In this document: piece by piece, positions 53,401 to 63,269 of the stretch
How positions within the stretch are numbered: the first letter of the stretch is position 1
How the letters are laid out: every line of letters starts with the position of its first letter
Source: Orientallactaga sibirica
Taxonomy: Eukaryota > Chordata > Mammalia > Rodentia > Dipodidae
Reading direction: 5' to 3'
DNA: 64,000 nt
Assembly (NCBI GenBank): GCA_036365145.1
Contig: JAEOAD010000030.1
Coordinates: forward strand, 10,254,001 to 10,318,000
Position numbers and translations under genes: made by a program
Notes under the pieces: model-generated
Database searches by the model: none
The model's input: only the letters and a program-made list of their open reading frames with translations
What the model was told of the DNA's origin: nothing

Positions 53401-54640
53401 TGCAACCTAACCTTAAATTTTTCCTGTTTTTTTTTTTTTCTTTTCTTTTTCTTATTTTCTTTCTTTTTCTTCTTTCTTTTCCCTTGGCACTGGCCTGTAA
53501 CTCCCAGTACCAGGTTGCAGTTAACACCCACAGAAAGATGTACAAGGTTTCCCAAAACAAGACAAACTTCCGTCAGAGCACTTGATTACCCAGCAGAGGT
53601 TAATAGTAAGACCTTACTGCTGAAGACACCATATGCTGTTGGTTCAGAACATGGAGAAACCTACCTGGAATCCAGAAGAGAGCCAGTCCCCAAACAGTTA
53701 GCTTATCTAGTGCTAGAAGATGCTACATGAGCTACTGGGGGAAAGTGGCCAACATCTGTCTGAGCAACTCAAGGTCTAAGCTACTCAGAAGCAAACAATC
53801 TGACGTGATGCTCACCCAAGTGCAATAGTGGCACACAGACGTGATAATCAACTGCTCTCGGATTGGCTAACAGATCCTCTCAGTGGAAAGGGACCCATAT
53901 CTGGAACTGGGAAACAAGTCAGAATCATATCCATATAATGAGTTTGCTTTCCAATATCAAGCTCCCACTAATCCTGGGCTACAAGAGGTCTACACCCACT
54001 AAATTCTCTCTAAAGTATTAATGGTTTTCCCATTTAACCTGTGCTGACTTCACTCTCCCTTGGAGAATCTTCTTCTCTTTTTCAGATGGAAGTGGGACCT
54101 GAGGAGAGAAATGACCCATCGCACTTCACCAGGGCCACAGCTGAAACCATAGAAGAATTGGGGAAATGAGCAAGAGTGCTCCTTTCTCAGTGAACCTGGT
54201 ATCAGCACAAGGGTGAAGGAGATAGATACTGAGGAATTCAACACCTACCAAACCAGGGATCCAGAGGCTCCTAAGAGCCCATCACTAAAGTAGACTTAAA
54301 ACACACACAACATGGCTCAGGGAATTTTGTGGAAGAGGGGCGGAAAGATTGTTAGAGCCACAAGTTAGAACATTATGCACAGACATTGCCTCTTCCCCAT
54401 AATTGATGGCTGCCCCTACAATGCACGACTCACAATCTTCATGGGGATAACCTGAATCCCCAACAAGGAGGGTCCCTTTGGGGGGTTCAGGGATAAGGGA
54501 AAGGATGGTACCAACATGTGCTGTTTACATACTGATTATGTCCATAACTAATAAAAATAATAAAAATTAAATTAAATTGAAATTTAAAAAGAAAAATAAT
54601 AAATAATAAAATAAAAATATTTGGCTTAGTATTAATAGCA
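53400..54640 (+). mobile_element. L1 3' end fragment (long 3' segment)
   Basis: Matches the 3' segment of the L1 at 33-34 kb in reverse complement: CTGTAACTCCCAGTACCAG, GCTGAAGACACCATATGCTG, CCTACCTGGAATCCAGAAG. It also carries the distal part shared with 15.7-16.1 kb (GCCACAGCTGAAACCATAG, GAGGGTCCCTTTGG). It ends in A/T-rich tail sequence. A CT-rich run lies at 53428-53482. No ORF2 is present. Confidence 0.8.
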
Positions 54641-54739
54641 AATTTGAATAGAAGAAAATAAAAATAAAATTGAAAGTATAGCAAAATATTTATGAAAGAA
54701 AAAAATTAAGTAAAAGAAAGAATTAAAATATAAACACGG

Positions 54740-54962
54740 ACTGGAGAGATTGCTTAGTCATCAAGGTGCTTGCCTACAAAGACTAAGGACCCAGGTTTAA
54801 TTCTCCAAGTCCCACATCAGCCAGATGCACAAGATAGTGCATGCATCTGGAGTTTATTTGCAGTGGCTAGAGGTCCTGGCATGCCCATTCTCTCTCTTTC
54901 TCCTTCTCTTTTTTTCTCTCTCCCTCTCTCTGTCTCAAATAAAAATAAAAATACATTTAAAA
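54740..54962 (+). mobile_element. Dip-like tRNA-derived SINE (cluster copy 1)
   Basis: GACTGGAGAGATTGCTTAGT head, CCAGATGCACAAGATAGTGC, GCAGTGGCTAGAGGTCCTGG, CT run, AAATAAAAATAAAAATACA tail. Confidence 0.9.
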
Positions 54963-54975
54963 ATTAAAAAGTAGG

Positions 54976-55190
54976 GCAGGAGAGATGGCTGAGTGGTTAA
55001 GCACTTGCCTGTGAAGCCTAAGGACCCTGGTTCGAGCCTCAATTCCCCAGTACCCATGTAAGCCAGATACACAAAGTGGCGCATGTATCTGAAGTTCATT
55101 TGCAGTGGCTGGAGGCCCTGGTGCACCCATTCTCTTTCTCTCTCTTTCTCTCTGTCACTCTCAAATAAATAAATAAGCAAAAAAATAAAA
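54976..55190 (+). mobile_element. Dip-like tRNA-derived SINE (cluster copy 2)
   Basis: GGCAGGAGAGATGGCTGAGT head, GGTTCGAGCCTCAATTCCCC B-box region, CATGTATCTGAAGTTCATTT, CT run and AAATAAATAAATAAGC tail. It lies 14 bp behind the previous copy. Confidence 0.9.
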
Positions 55191-55459
55191 AAATAAAAAA
55201 TAAATACATCAGCAACTATGATTTCAAGTTTCAGTATACATAATTAAATAAACACAGAGAGAGGATGGCATACAAAAACATTTCAATAGATAATGGCCAA
55301 AAATTTTTCAAATTTAATGAAAACTATGAGCCTATATTTCTACAAAATTAAAAAAACCCAACCATGAAAAATACATAGAAAATTTCAGCAATGCATATCA
55401 AAATCAACTTTCTAACAATTAGCAATAAAATTGAAACTTTGAAGGTACCATGAAAACAT
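55190..55459. other. unassigned AT-rich spacer
   Basis: AT-rich sequence between two SINEs, with no recognised feature. Confidence 0.4.
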
Positions 55460-55468
55460 GAGCTAAGG

Positions 55469-55613
55469 GGCTGGACAGATGGCTTAGTAGTTAAGGCATT
55501 TGCCTGCAAAGCTAAAGGACCCCGGTTTGATTTTCCAGGATCCACGTAAGCCAGATGCACAAGAGGGCACATGCATCTGGAGTTTGTTTGCAGTGGCTGG
55601 AGGCCCTGACACA

Positions 55614-55687
<74 letters not shown>

Positions 55688-55749
55688 CTGCCTCTTTCTC
55701 TCAAATAAATTAATTAATTAAATTAAATTAAAAGGTATTTAAAAAATAC
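55469..55749 (+). mobile_element. Dip-like tRNA-derived SINE (cluster copy 3) with (TC)n(TG)n
   Basis: Full-length, flanked by GAGCTAAGG at 55460-55468 and 55750-55758 (at least 9-bp target-site duplication). The CT run has expanded to (TC)22 followed by (TG)14 at about 55616-55687. Confidence 0.92.
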
Positions 55750-55827
55750 GAGCTAAGGAACAAAAATAAAGAAGACTTAGATTTCTTGTTATAAATTCTT
55801 ATTAGGAGTATGAAAAAGAAAAGATAG

Positions 55828-56035
55828 GGCTGGGGAAATTGCTTAGTGGTTAAGGCATTTTCCTGTGAAGCCTAAGGACCTGGGTTTAATTCCCCAGGAC
55901 CCATGTAAGCCATATGCACAAGGGGGCACATGCATCTGGAATTCATTTGCAGTGGCTAGAGGCCCTGGTGTACCCATTCTCTTTTTCTCTCTATCTGTCT
56001 CATAAATAAATAAATAAAATATTTTTTAAAATAAA
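55828..56035 (+). mobile_element. Dip-like tRNA-derived SINE (cluster copy 4)
   Basis: GGGCTGGGGAAATTGCTTAG head, GGGTTTAATTCCCCAGGACC, GCAGTGGCTAGAGGCCCTGG, short CT run and AAATAAATAAATAAAATA tail. Confidence 0.9.
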
Positions 56036-56259
56036 AGATAAGATAATACAGGGAAGGAGGAAAACATTCAGTCTAGAATCCTATACCCAACCGAAGTATC
56101 TTCCCTAGCTCAAAGTAAAATAATCAGAGACATACATCACCTTCAGACTTGCATTACAACAGATGGTAAAGATACCACTTTCCTCAGAAGGAAAATACCA
56201 AAACAATTGTTAAGTAACTTGTGATTAAAAGCCTTCCCATAAATAAAACATCAGACCTG

Positions 56260-56492
56260 GGCTGGAGAGATGGCTTAGCGGTTAAGGTGATTGCCAGAAA
56301 AGTCAAAGAACCTAGTTTTGGTTCCCCAATACCCATGGAAACCAGACACACATGGTAGTGCTTGCATCTAGAGTTTGTTTCCAGTGGCTAGAGGCCCTGG
56401 CATGCCTAATCTCAATCTCTCTCTCTCTCTCTCTCTCTCTTTCTCCCTCTCTCTCTCTTTCTAAAAAATAAATAAAATATTTTAAAAAAAAA
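56260..56492 (+). mobile_element. Dip-like tRNA-derived SINE (cluster copy 5)
   Basis: GGGCTGGAGAGATGGCTTAG head, CCAGTGGCTAGAGGCCCTGG, CT tract at 56410-56462 and A-rich tail. The mid-section is more diverged than in copies 1-4. Confidence 0.9.
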
Positions 56493-56569
56493 TCAAGATA
56501 GTTTCCACGTTAGTGTCTTCTAAACGTGTAGGAAGAAATGCAAGTACCCCTTATCCAAAGTGTTTGGGA

Positions 56570-56720
56570 TCAGAACTGGAGAGATTGTTCAATGGTTGTG
56601 TGCTTCCTGTGCAAGTATGAGTGCTTGTAGATGTAGACCTTAGACTGCCAGAGTCTGCATCGCCAAACACCATGTAAATAGCTGGGGTGTGGTTGCACCT
56701 GACTATACTCATCTCTAGAG
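56570..56720 (+). mobile_element. B4-like SINE fragment
   Basis: AACTGGAGAGATTGTTCAAT head, TGCTTCCTGTGCAAGTATGA and TAGCTGGGGTGTGGTTGCAC, then breaks off. It keeps the tRNA-like half and the start of the B1-like half. Confidence 0.55.
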
Positions 56721-57015
56721 GTTGGTGATGGCTAAGGCAATGTGTGTTTTTTCTTCCTTCTCCAATAGGCTAGACTTACATTATAGGACAATGTACACAT
56801 GGGTCAAAGCAGAACCATGCCACCTTTTGGCCTGTAGTAGTGTTATGTCTTTTCTGGAAATTTTATACATTAGAATAAGCCACAAAGTCACCTTCAAGTT
56901 TTAGTGAGTGAAGGAAAAGACCACCAATGGAAAGGAGGAATAGCTAAGCCACATTTGCAAAAAGTCTGCATACTGAAAATATGGTTGTGCAGGCACTGTT
57001 GTATTAAATTTGAGG
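56720..57015. other. unassigned sequence
   Basis: No recognised feature. Small frames of 60-71 codons on both strands are chance level. Confidence 0.4.
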
Positions 57016-57382
57016 AGGCCATTGTTTTACACTGAGCTCCCATATGAGGCCACAATAAAGCAAATCTAACTGGACTTGCTTTGATTAAGTGCCATGTAAT
57101 CAACCCCAAACCTTAAAAAAGAAAGTTCCCTAAACAAGCTAGTTGTCCAAAGAATCCAGAGACTCACAGCAGCCAATCAAAAGAGGCTCAGTCTGAGCTG
57201 GCGTGATTAAGAAGCCAGAACATGGAAAGTAACCTGATATTAATCAACCTGCTCTATACTATGCTGCTTCCTTGTTCAAACCACTGTTCTACCCTCCCTC
57301 CACAAGGTTCACGAATCACTTATAAAAGCCAGCTAAACCATTAAAGCTCAATTTGTTGAAATTTTGTTCTTTGACACCAGTA
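57015..57382 (+). mobile_element. possible retroviral LTR
   Basis: Near the 3' side it has a promoter-like order, CACTTATAAAAGCCAGCTAA (TATA-like), then CATTAAAGCTCAATTTG (ATTAAA-type polyadenylation signal) and TTTGACACC. Upstream GCCAATCAAAAG is CCAAT-like. That layout suits a short LTR, but boundaries and family are unknown. Confidence 0.4.
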
Positions 57383-57422
57383 AGCAATGTATGCTATATG
57401 AAATGTTTTTTCCCAAATATAT

Positions 57423-57520
57423 GAGGTGGAAAATACAATACCTTACTTCTGGGGTTATTATGACAATTAAATGAAATAATATATTTTCAAAAATCTAAAA
57501 TATGAAAGATACTTATTGCA
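57423..57520 (+). mobile_element. MIR relic, 3' part
   Basis: GAGGTGGAAAATACAATACC, TGGGGTTATTATGACAATTA and AATGAAATAATA follow the MIR 3' core. Only about 100 bp survive. Confidence 0.55.
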
Positions 57521-57764
57521 AGTGTCATTGTGGATTAAGGTTATGGACAAGTATCCATCAGAGTCTGTTGAATAGAGTATTGATTTAACTTCTTGTCCTT
57601 GGGGAAGAAGACAAGGATAAGGAACTGAATTTTGTTATTAAATTTTGGAGTAAAACTTTCTTATCTCCCCCACACTTTCTTTAAGCTTCTGAATACAAAT
57701 GGGGTAATGAAACAGTGTTTTGGAATTTCAGAAGAGCTTATGAATCCCAGCTTTGGGCTTTTGT

Positions 57765-57918
57765 CTATTTTTTTTATTTTATTTGTTTATTTATTTAAGA
57801 GAGAAAGAAGCAGATAGAGAGATAGAGAATGGACACACCAAGGCCTCCAGCCACTGCAAACAAACCCCAGACACATGCGCCACCCTGTGCATCTGGCTTA
57901 TGTGGGTCCTGGAGAATT
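57765..57918 (-). mobile_element. Dip-like tRNA-derived SINE, head-truncated
   Basis: Reversed tail and body (TTTGTTTATTTATTTAAGAG, AAGGCCTCCAGCCACTGCAA, GTGCATCTGGCTTATGTGGG) up to TGGAGAATTGAAACT. The tRNA-like head is lost. Confidence 0.82.
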
Positions 57919-58084
57919 GAAACTTCATCCTTTGCCTTTAATTTTCAGGCAAGGAACCGTGAGTTAGGCCACCCTGAGCTAAGCAGGTCAGCCTGGGCCA
58001 GTGCAGCCTGGTTTTGGCTAAGCAATCAGTGCAGCCTGGTTTTGTTTTTTTTTTTTCTATTTTAACAAAGAATTAAAATAAACA

Positions 58085-58765
58085 GACTGTGAATGATAGA
58101 TTATAAATCATTACATTTATTTAGGGGAGTTCATGAATTGAGGGAGGGAGCTGGAATGGGAATATACACCCAAGTGGAGATAGAATCAGAAACTGAGCAT
58201 GAGAGTGGAGAAAAAAACAGAAGATTTCCCAGGGAGATTTAAAAAGGAGCTAGGGCTTAAAAAGAAAGGTAAAAGACAATAAGAGAGTACTAAATGAAAA
58301 ATTTAAAAAACAACAACACCCTTCCCCTCCTGCTACTAAATGCTACTAAAATGGGGACAGCGGGTAGGAAGTCTTACCAGTACAGGGACCCCAGTTCAGT
58401 TGATGCAAAGTGGACAGCCAAGGAGGTCTTCTCCACCTGGTAAGCCTCCTTATAGCTTATTGGGGTGGCCTTTACTTTCAGGCTCAGGTGGGCCTGAGAG
58501 AGCTGATTAGTTTGGACTCAGGAGGCTGACCCAAAAGGAAGCCAGCATACCTCAGTCGAGGGTGCTGTCAAAGAGGGAGGAGACTAGGTCAGAGGCTGAA
58601 TTCCAGTCCTGCTGAAGCAGGTGGTGTGACATCTCTTTTGGTTCCTTCTTTGGGCCCTCACCTAGCTGACTACCTATAAAAAGTACTTTGCTCCTATTTC
58701 TCCCTCAGTAAGTAATTAAACACACTGAAATTTTAATTTGATTTGTCTCATTACTTTTATCCAGT
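58085..58765. other. purine-rich sequence and possible LTR
   Basis: 58085-58300 is purine-rich. 58340-58760 contains a TATA-like CTACCTATAAAAAGTACTTT, a downstream TAATTAAACACACTGAAATT and GATTTGTCTCATTACTTT, which could be an LTR 3' half. The family is not identified and no paired LTR was found. Confidence 0.35.
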
Positions 58766-59960
58766 TTATGTGTATTCATTGGCCAGCATCCAGTCAGCAA
58801 AACAGAAACTACTCTAGGAATTTCAGCAGAGGGAAGTTAACACAGGAAACTGGCCGCAATGTGTTGAAGTGCTAGAGGGGAGCAAAAGAGGGAAGCTGAG
58901 ATCACATAGAGATTAGTAACCTTAGGAAGCAACAACCATCCTAAACTGAGAAAACAAAAATAAAAATGATGATATACAAATCCACAATTGCTCTGTTGCC
59001 AGGTTTACTGGAGTACTCATGGTCCCACTGCTATGATAGACACTTGCAGGAATGCAGTAGCTAAACTCTCACCATTGCTCATCACTGATAGTGATGTTGC
59101 CAAACTGAGAGCCAGAGAATGCTGGGCTGCAGAGGCTGTGGGTGCATCCCTCTCTCTAAGGCTGCTGAAGTTCTACTACTTGAGCATAAAGGCAGGTTCA
59201 CCTACTACCACTATAGCTACTATTGCTGATACTGCTACCCCTACCAAAGCTTTCAATCAATAAAGGCACAAGATGTGCTTCTGCCTTGCATTTTCTTTCA
59301 GACTTCTTCCATTATCTCCCATTAGCAGAGCCTAATTGGGAGCTCTGCAGCTGGGGAGCTTGGGAAATGTAGTTTGCAATCTCCCCAAAGGGCAAGGAGA
59401 GTGAGAGTGGAGTTGAGAGCCAAAAGACAAATAACCAGTATACTGTGTGACTTCAACACAGATGTTTTCCTAGCATTGCTCTGCGTGTGTCTCCAGATGT
59501 CTTCCATGTGCTTTGTTTGAAGTGAATTGAACATGTGTTGAATGTTCAAAACTTCGAATAGAACACTATCACACCACATTTAACCATCTGATCTCTCTTC
59601 CTTCTGGACATCTACTCTTCTTCATTGAGTTTGGCTGAGGATGTACAAATTCTGGAAAAAAAAAAAAAAAAACCTTACATTTCACACTCTACTTTGCAAA
59701 ATACCAGTAGGATCTTTCTAGTCACTTGCCTCTTATCCAATTGAAAGTGATTTATTAAAATATCACATGTCATCTGGGGCATCTTACATTAAAAACGCAC
59801 TGATTCTTTGCCCTTCAATAAATGTTTTCAAGAGATGCTCCTACTTTTCTCTTCAGAATTATCCAATGATGACTATATATAGTTAGCCACATCCAAATAG
59901 CAATAAAATAGCAAGTGAATCAAGGTCCCTTCTCTTTAAGACCTGAGCATTGAGATCAAT
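58765..59960. other. unassigned sequence
   Basis: Contains a 91-codon plus frame (58988-59263) rich in Ala, Thr and Leu and an 85-codon minus frame (59322-59579). Neither has a recognisable domain. An A17 run is at 59656-59672. Confidence 0.4.
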
Positions 59961-59961
59961 A

Positions 59962-60152
59962 TTTTTTTCAATAAATTTTATTTACTTGCAAGGAGAGAGA
60001 GAGAATGAACATGGGCATGCCAAGGCTTCTAGACACTCCAAATGCATGCATCACTTTGTGCATCTAGCTTTATGTGGGTACTGGGGAATTGAACACAGGT
60101 CCTTAGGCTTTGCAGGCAAGCGCCTTAAATGCTAAGTCATTTCTCTAGCCTA
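59962..60152 (-). mobile_element. Dip-like tRNA-derived SINE
   Basis: Reversed copy: AATAAATTTTATTTACTTGC tail side, GAGAGAGAGAATGAACATGG, GTGCATCTAGCTTTATGTGG and AAGTCATTTCTCTAGCC head. The body between CCAAGGC and the CATC motif is shortened. Confidence 0.85.
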
Positions 60153-60600
60153 GATTTTTCCCTTAGATTTATTAAAACTAATTTTTCCTAATGGGTACAA
60201 ACCAAACTGTTGTCTGAAAGGAGAATCCTGGAAGGGAGAGAAAGCAGGCTCAGAACCACTGACAGATGAGATCTAGTCATAGCTCAAGGAAAACTATCCC
60301 CATCCAACAACTGATTTCTTGGGTAAAATCAGATTACCCTGAGCCAACAGGTAGTTACAAAGATGGAAAATGAAGGGAGGCTTGTTTGGGAAGTGACAAT
60401 AGCACACACTTGCTGTGGAGCCACAAGTCTGCTTCCATTCCTGGCTGTATCATTCAGGGAGGCTCTTCCCAAGACAATGACAGAATTACAAAGCAGAGAC
60501 CTGGGTAATGGGTGGCCCAAGAGAGAGTTTAAGTGGTGCAGCTATATAGGGGGACATCACAAGGTATGGTCAATAGCATATTTTTGAAGATGGAAAGCAA
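60152..60600. other. unassigned sequence
   Basis: No recognised repeat or gene. A 74-codon plus frame (60363-60587) overlaps a 63-codon minus frame, neither informative. Confidence 0.4.
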
Positions 60601-60604
60601 CATT

Positions 60605-60930
60605 TCTTGAATCCCCATTATGTGACTGTCATGCTCTACTACTTTCTCATTTTAATCCTTTAAGATTAAAGAACCTATGGCATTATCTCCCTCTCAGAAA
60701 CAGGCAATCAGGGATCTCATAGACAGTAAGGACACAACAGGAGTCATTGCCTTGTCTGCTGTACTCACATGCCAATAGGAGCAAATTGCTGACTGGCCCC
60801 TTCTGTAGAACTGAAGACAAGTAACTTCTAGTGATCAACTGTTGTATGCCAGGCAAAATTTGCCTGCTTTAGTTGTTATAAGCACCCTAAATAGTAGGTA
60901 CTGGTGTTGCCATTTTGGAGAGTAGAAACA
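60605..60930 (-). mobile_element. one or two MIR relics
   Basis: 60605-60740 (CTTGAATCCCCATTATGTGA, TCATTTTAATCCTTTAAG) and 60838-60930 (AACTGTTGTATGCCAGGCAA, TAGTTGTTATAAGCACCCTA, ATAGTAGGTACTGGTGTTGC) each follow the reversed MIR order. The second is the stronger. Confidence 0.5.
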
Positions 60931-60942
60931 TGATCTTGTGGT

Positions 60943-61143
60943 TTTTTTTCAAGTATTTTATTCTTTTTTATTTATTTGAGAGAGATAGAGAATGAGCATG
61001 CCAGGGCCTCCAGCATTTGCAAATGAACTCCAGATGCACGCACTACCTTGTGCATCTGGCTTTATGTAGATACCGGGGAATTGAACCTGAATCTTTTAGC
61101 TTTGCAGGCAAGTACCTTAACTGTTAAGCAATCTCTCCAGCCC
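60943..61143 (-). mobile_element. Dip-like tRNA-derived SINE
   Basis: Reversed copy: TTTTTTATTTATTTGAGAGA, CAGGGCCTCCAGCATTTGCA, GTGCATCTGGCTTTATGTAG and AAGCAATCTCTCCAGCCCC. The GA-rich segment is short. Confidence 0.88.
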
Positions 61144-61488
61144 CATGATCTTGTTTTTAAATCTTGGTGTCATAAGACAATATTTTCTCCTTATAGCTTG
61201 TAATCATGTCCTTACCCTGCACATCTCCCTTTTCTCCTTTGAAAGCAAAAATGGATATTTTGTACTATTGGGTTAGCTGGAAATACCTTCGATTTCAGCA
61301 ATTTGTCCTCCTAGCCTACTTCTGTGAATGCACTCACTGGACAAAGCATGATGCATTTATACCAAACAAAACTGAGAAATGGAAGGAGTGGGAAAGAAGA
61401 AGAGAGAGGAGGAGGAAAATTATTTAAGATCATAAAATAAGCCATGTAGGAGAATGCCACCCATGGAAAATGCTTTTAAGCATCACTT
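61143..61488. other. unassigned sequence
   Basis: No recognised repeat. A 73-codon plus frame at 61206-61427 ends in an Arg/Glu-rich stretch encoded by GA-rich sequence. It is chance level. Confidence 0.35.
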
Positions 61489-61489
61489 T

Positions 61490-61684
61490 GTGGGCTGAAG
61501 AGATGAATCAGCACTTAAGGATCTGCCTGCAAAGCCTGAGGACCCCAATTCAATTCCCTAGTGCCCATGTAAAGCCATATGCACAAGGTGGCACACACAT
61601 CTGGAGTTCATTTGCAGTGGCCGGAAGCCCTGGCATACACCCATTTTCTCTCTCCTCTCTGACCCTCAAATATATATATATATT
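61490..61684 (+). mobile_element. Dip-like tRNA-derived SINE ending in (AT)n
   Basis: Diverged head GGGCTGAAGAGATGAATCAG, ATTCAATTCCCTAGTGCCCA, CATCTGGAGTTCATTTGCAG body, short CT run and an ATATAT tail. Confidence 0.85.
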
Positions 61685-61689
61685 GTTTT

Positions 61690-62515
61690 GTGAGAACCAC
61701 TTCTGGTAAGCAGCAAATCCCTAGGGACTGCTCTTTGGGTTGAGTTGTGCTGTTTTGGTCTTTTCTATTCACTACCTTTGCACAAGGTAGCAGAGAAGCA
61801 ATAATGGTGTTACTGCAATTCCTCTACTTTACAACAAGTATGTACAGATCATTCAAGACATTTGAAATAAGATATTCCGAGATTTGCAACATAGGTTGTT
61901 TTGTAACTCTCAGTGGGCTCTACAAACATTTGGATTCCCCTTCAATTTTACTTCCTCTTTCAACTATAGAGCAGCAAAGGCCACCACAGAAATCACCCTC
62001 CACCACATATTCCAGTCTTTAGCTCCAAATGCATTGGCATAATGTGGCTTACCCAATCCTATATCTCTGGGCCCCAGATTTTGTGTTCTCAGTGGTGGCA
62101 AATTTTAACAATTTCAAGAATCTATCCAGAAACCTGGAAAACCAACTTTTTACCCTCTGTCTTCTGTATTTTCTGCGATTTACAAGAAGGAATTCATAAC
62201 TTTAAAAAAATTCACACATAAGCACTTGGCCAACATTCAAATCTTAGTCACTTGAAGTCCCACAGCATCCATGCGTCATGATCAATGATGTGAATATTAG
62301 ACACCTAAGGCCAACTGAGCTGAACAAGACTGCTGACCCAGCCAATCCAGCATAGACTACCCTGCCTCTCTTTGGGCTTCAGTCCCACACCCATACTCTC
62401 ATACATTGCTGCTATGCTCAGCTGCCTAGCTGAGGCATTTCCGTGGATTACTCAGGGAAGATACAGCCCAATAAAGTTTCTAGTTATTTTTTTTTTTTTT
62501 TCTGTTTTGTTTTGT
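61690..62515. other. unassigned sequence
   Basis: No transposable element recognised. A 91-codon plus frame at 61747-62022 has no known similarity. Confidence 0.4.
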
Positions 62516-62815
62516 TCTGTTTGGGGATGTACATTCGTGAGTGGTGTTAGAGCATATGTGTGTGGAAGCCGGAGATTAATATGGTGTTTTCCTTATCTTT
62601 TCCTTATCTCTACCTTATCTATTGAGAAAAGGTTTCTCACTGAGCCCACAGCTCACTGATACAGCCAGTCTAGCTAACCATCTTGCCCCAGAAATCCTGT
62701 CTCCACTTCCCTAACGCTGGGATTATATGTACGCATCCCCACACCTGGTTTTGTCTTGAGTTCTGGGAATCAGAATTCAGGTCCTCATACTAACTGAGCC
62801 ATCATGGTCCCAGCC
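62515..62815 (-). mobile_element. B4-like composite SINE
   Basis: Reversed copy: GTGTGGAAGCCGGAGATTAA, GAGAAAAGGTTTCTCACTGA, CTAACGCTGGGATTATATGT, CACACCTGGTTTTGTCTTGA, AATCAGAATTCAGGTCCTCA, and head complement AACTGAGCCATCATGGTCCC. The central (CTTATCTNTNC) stretch is internally repeated three times (62592-62620). Confidence 0.7.
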
Positions 62816-63122
62816 TCTAGGGCTGCTAGTGTATTGATCTCAAGCTCTATTTGCCTTCTGGACTTTAATTACAGGTTAAAGAATTGATCATTGGGCCAAA
62901 AAAAACCTTTCATCAAAGTCTCTGCTTTCCTAAAATTAATAAAGCAAAGACTCTGGAGGCTGCCACACCTAAAAGAGGTGCCAAGGAAGGCATGATTGAA
63001 TAACATGCAGATATCATAGCAGAGGATGTACGAAAATCCCTTCCCAGAGAGGAAGTGTACCTCAACACTTCCAGTGAATGAACTTCTCCAAACTACCCTT
63101 GCACAAAAAAAAATTTATCCCA
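62815..63122. other. unassigned sequence
   Basis: About 300 bp without recognised features up to the next B1. Confidence 0.4.
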
Positions 63123-63268
63123 ACTTTTTTTTTTCTAGGTAGGGTCTCACTTCCAGGCTGACCTGGAATTCACTATGTAGTCTCAGGGTAGCCTTGAACT
63201 CATGGTGATCCTCCTACCTCTGCCTCCCCAGTGCTGGGATTAAAGGCGTGAACCACCACATCTGGCTT
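63122..63268 (-). mobile_element. B1-type SINE
   Basis: Reversed, near-consensus copy: T-tract, AGGTAGGGTCTCACTTCCAG, CTGACCTGGAATTCACTATG, CTCAGGGTAGCCTTGAACTC, GTGCTGGGATTAAAGGCGTG and an end at CATCTGGCT. Confidence 0.9.
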
Positions 63269-63269
63269 C

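Noticed and set aside
53313..53585. Lys-rich or Phe-rich short proteins around 53.4 kb
   Set aside because: They translate a T/C-rich low-complexity run on either strand. I kept only the non-repetitive part as an L1 3'-segment observation.
55616..55687. CRISPR-like or other ordered repeat array
   Set aside because: These are simple dinucleotide expansions in the CT-rich segment of a SINE. No repeat-spacer structure occurs anywhere in the window.
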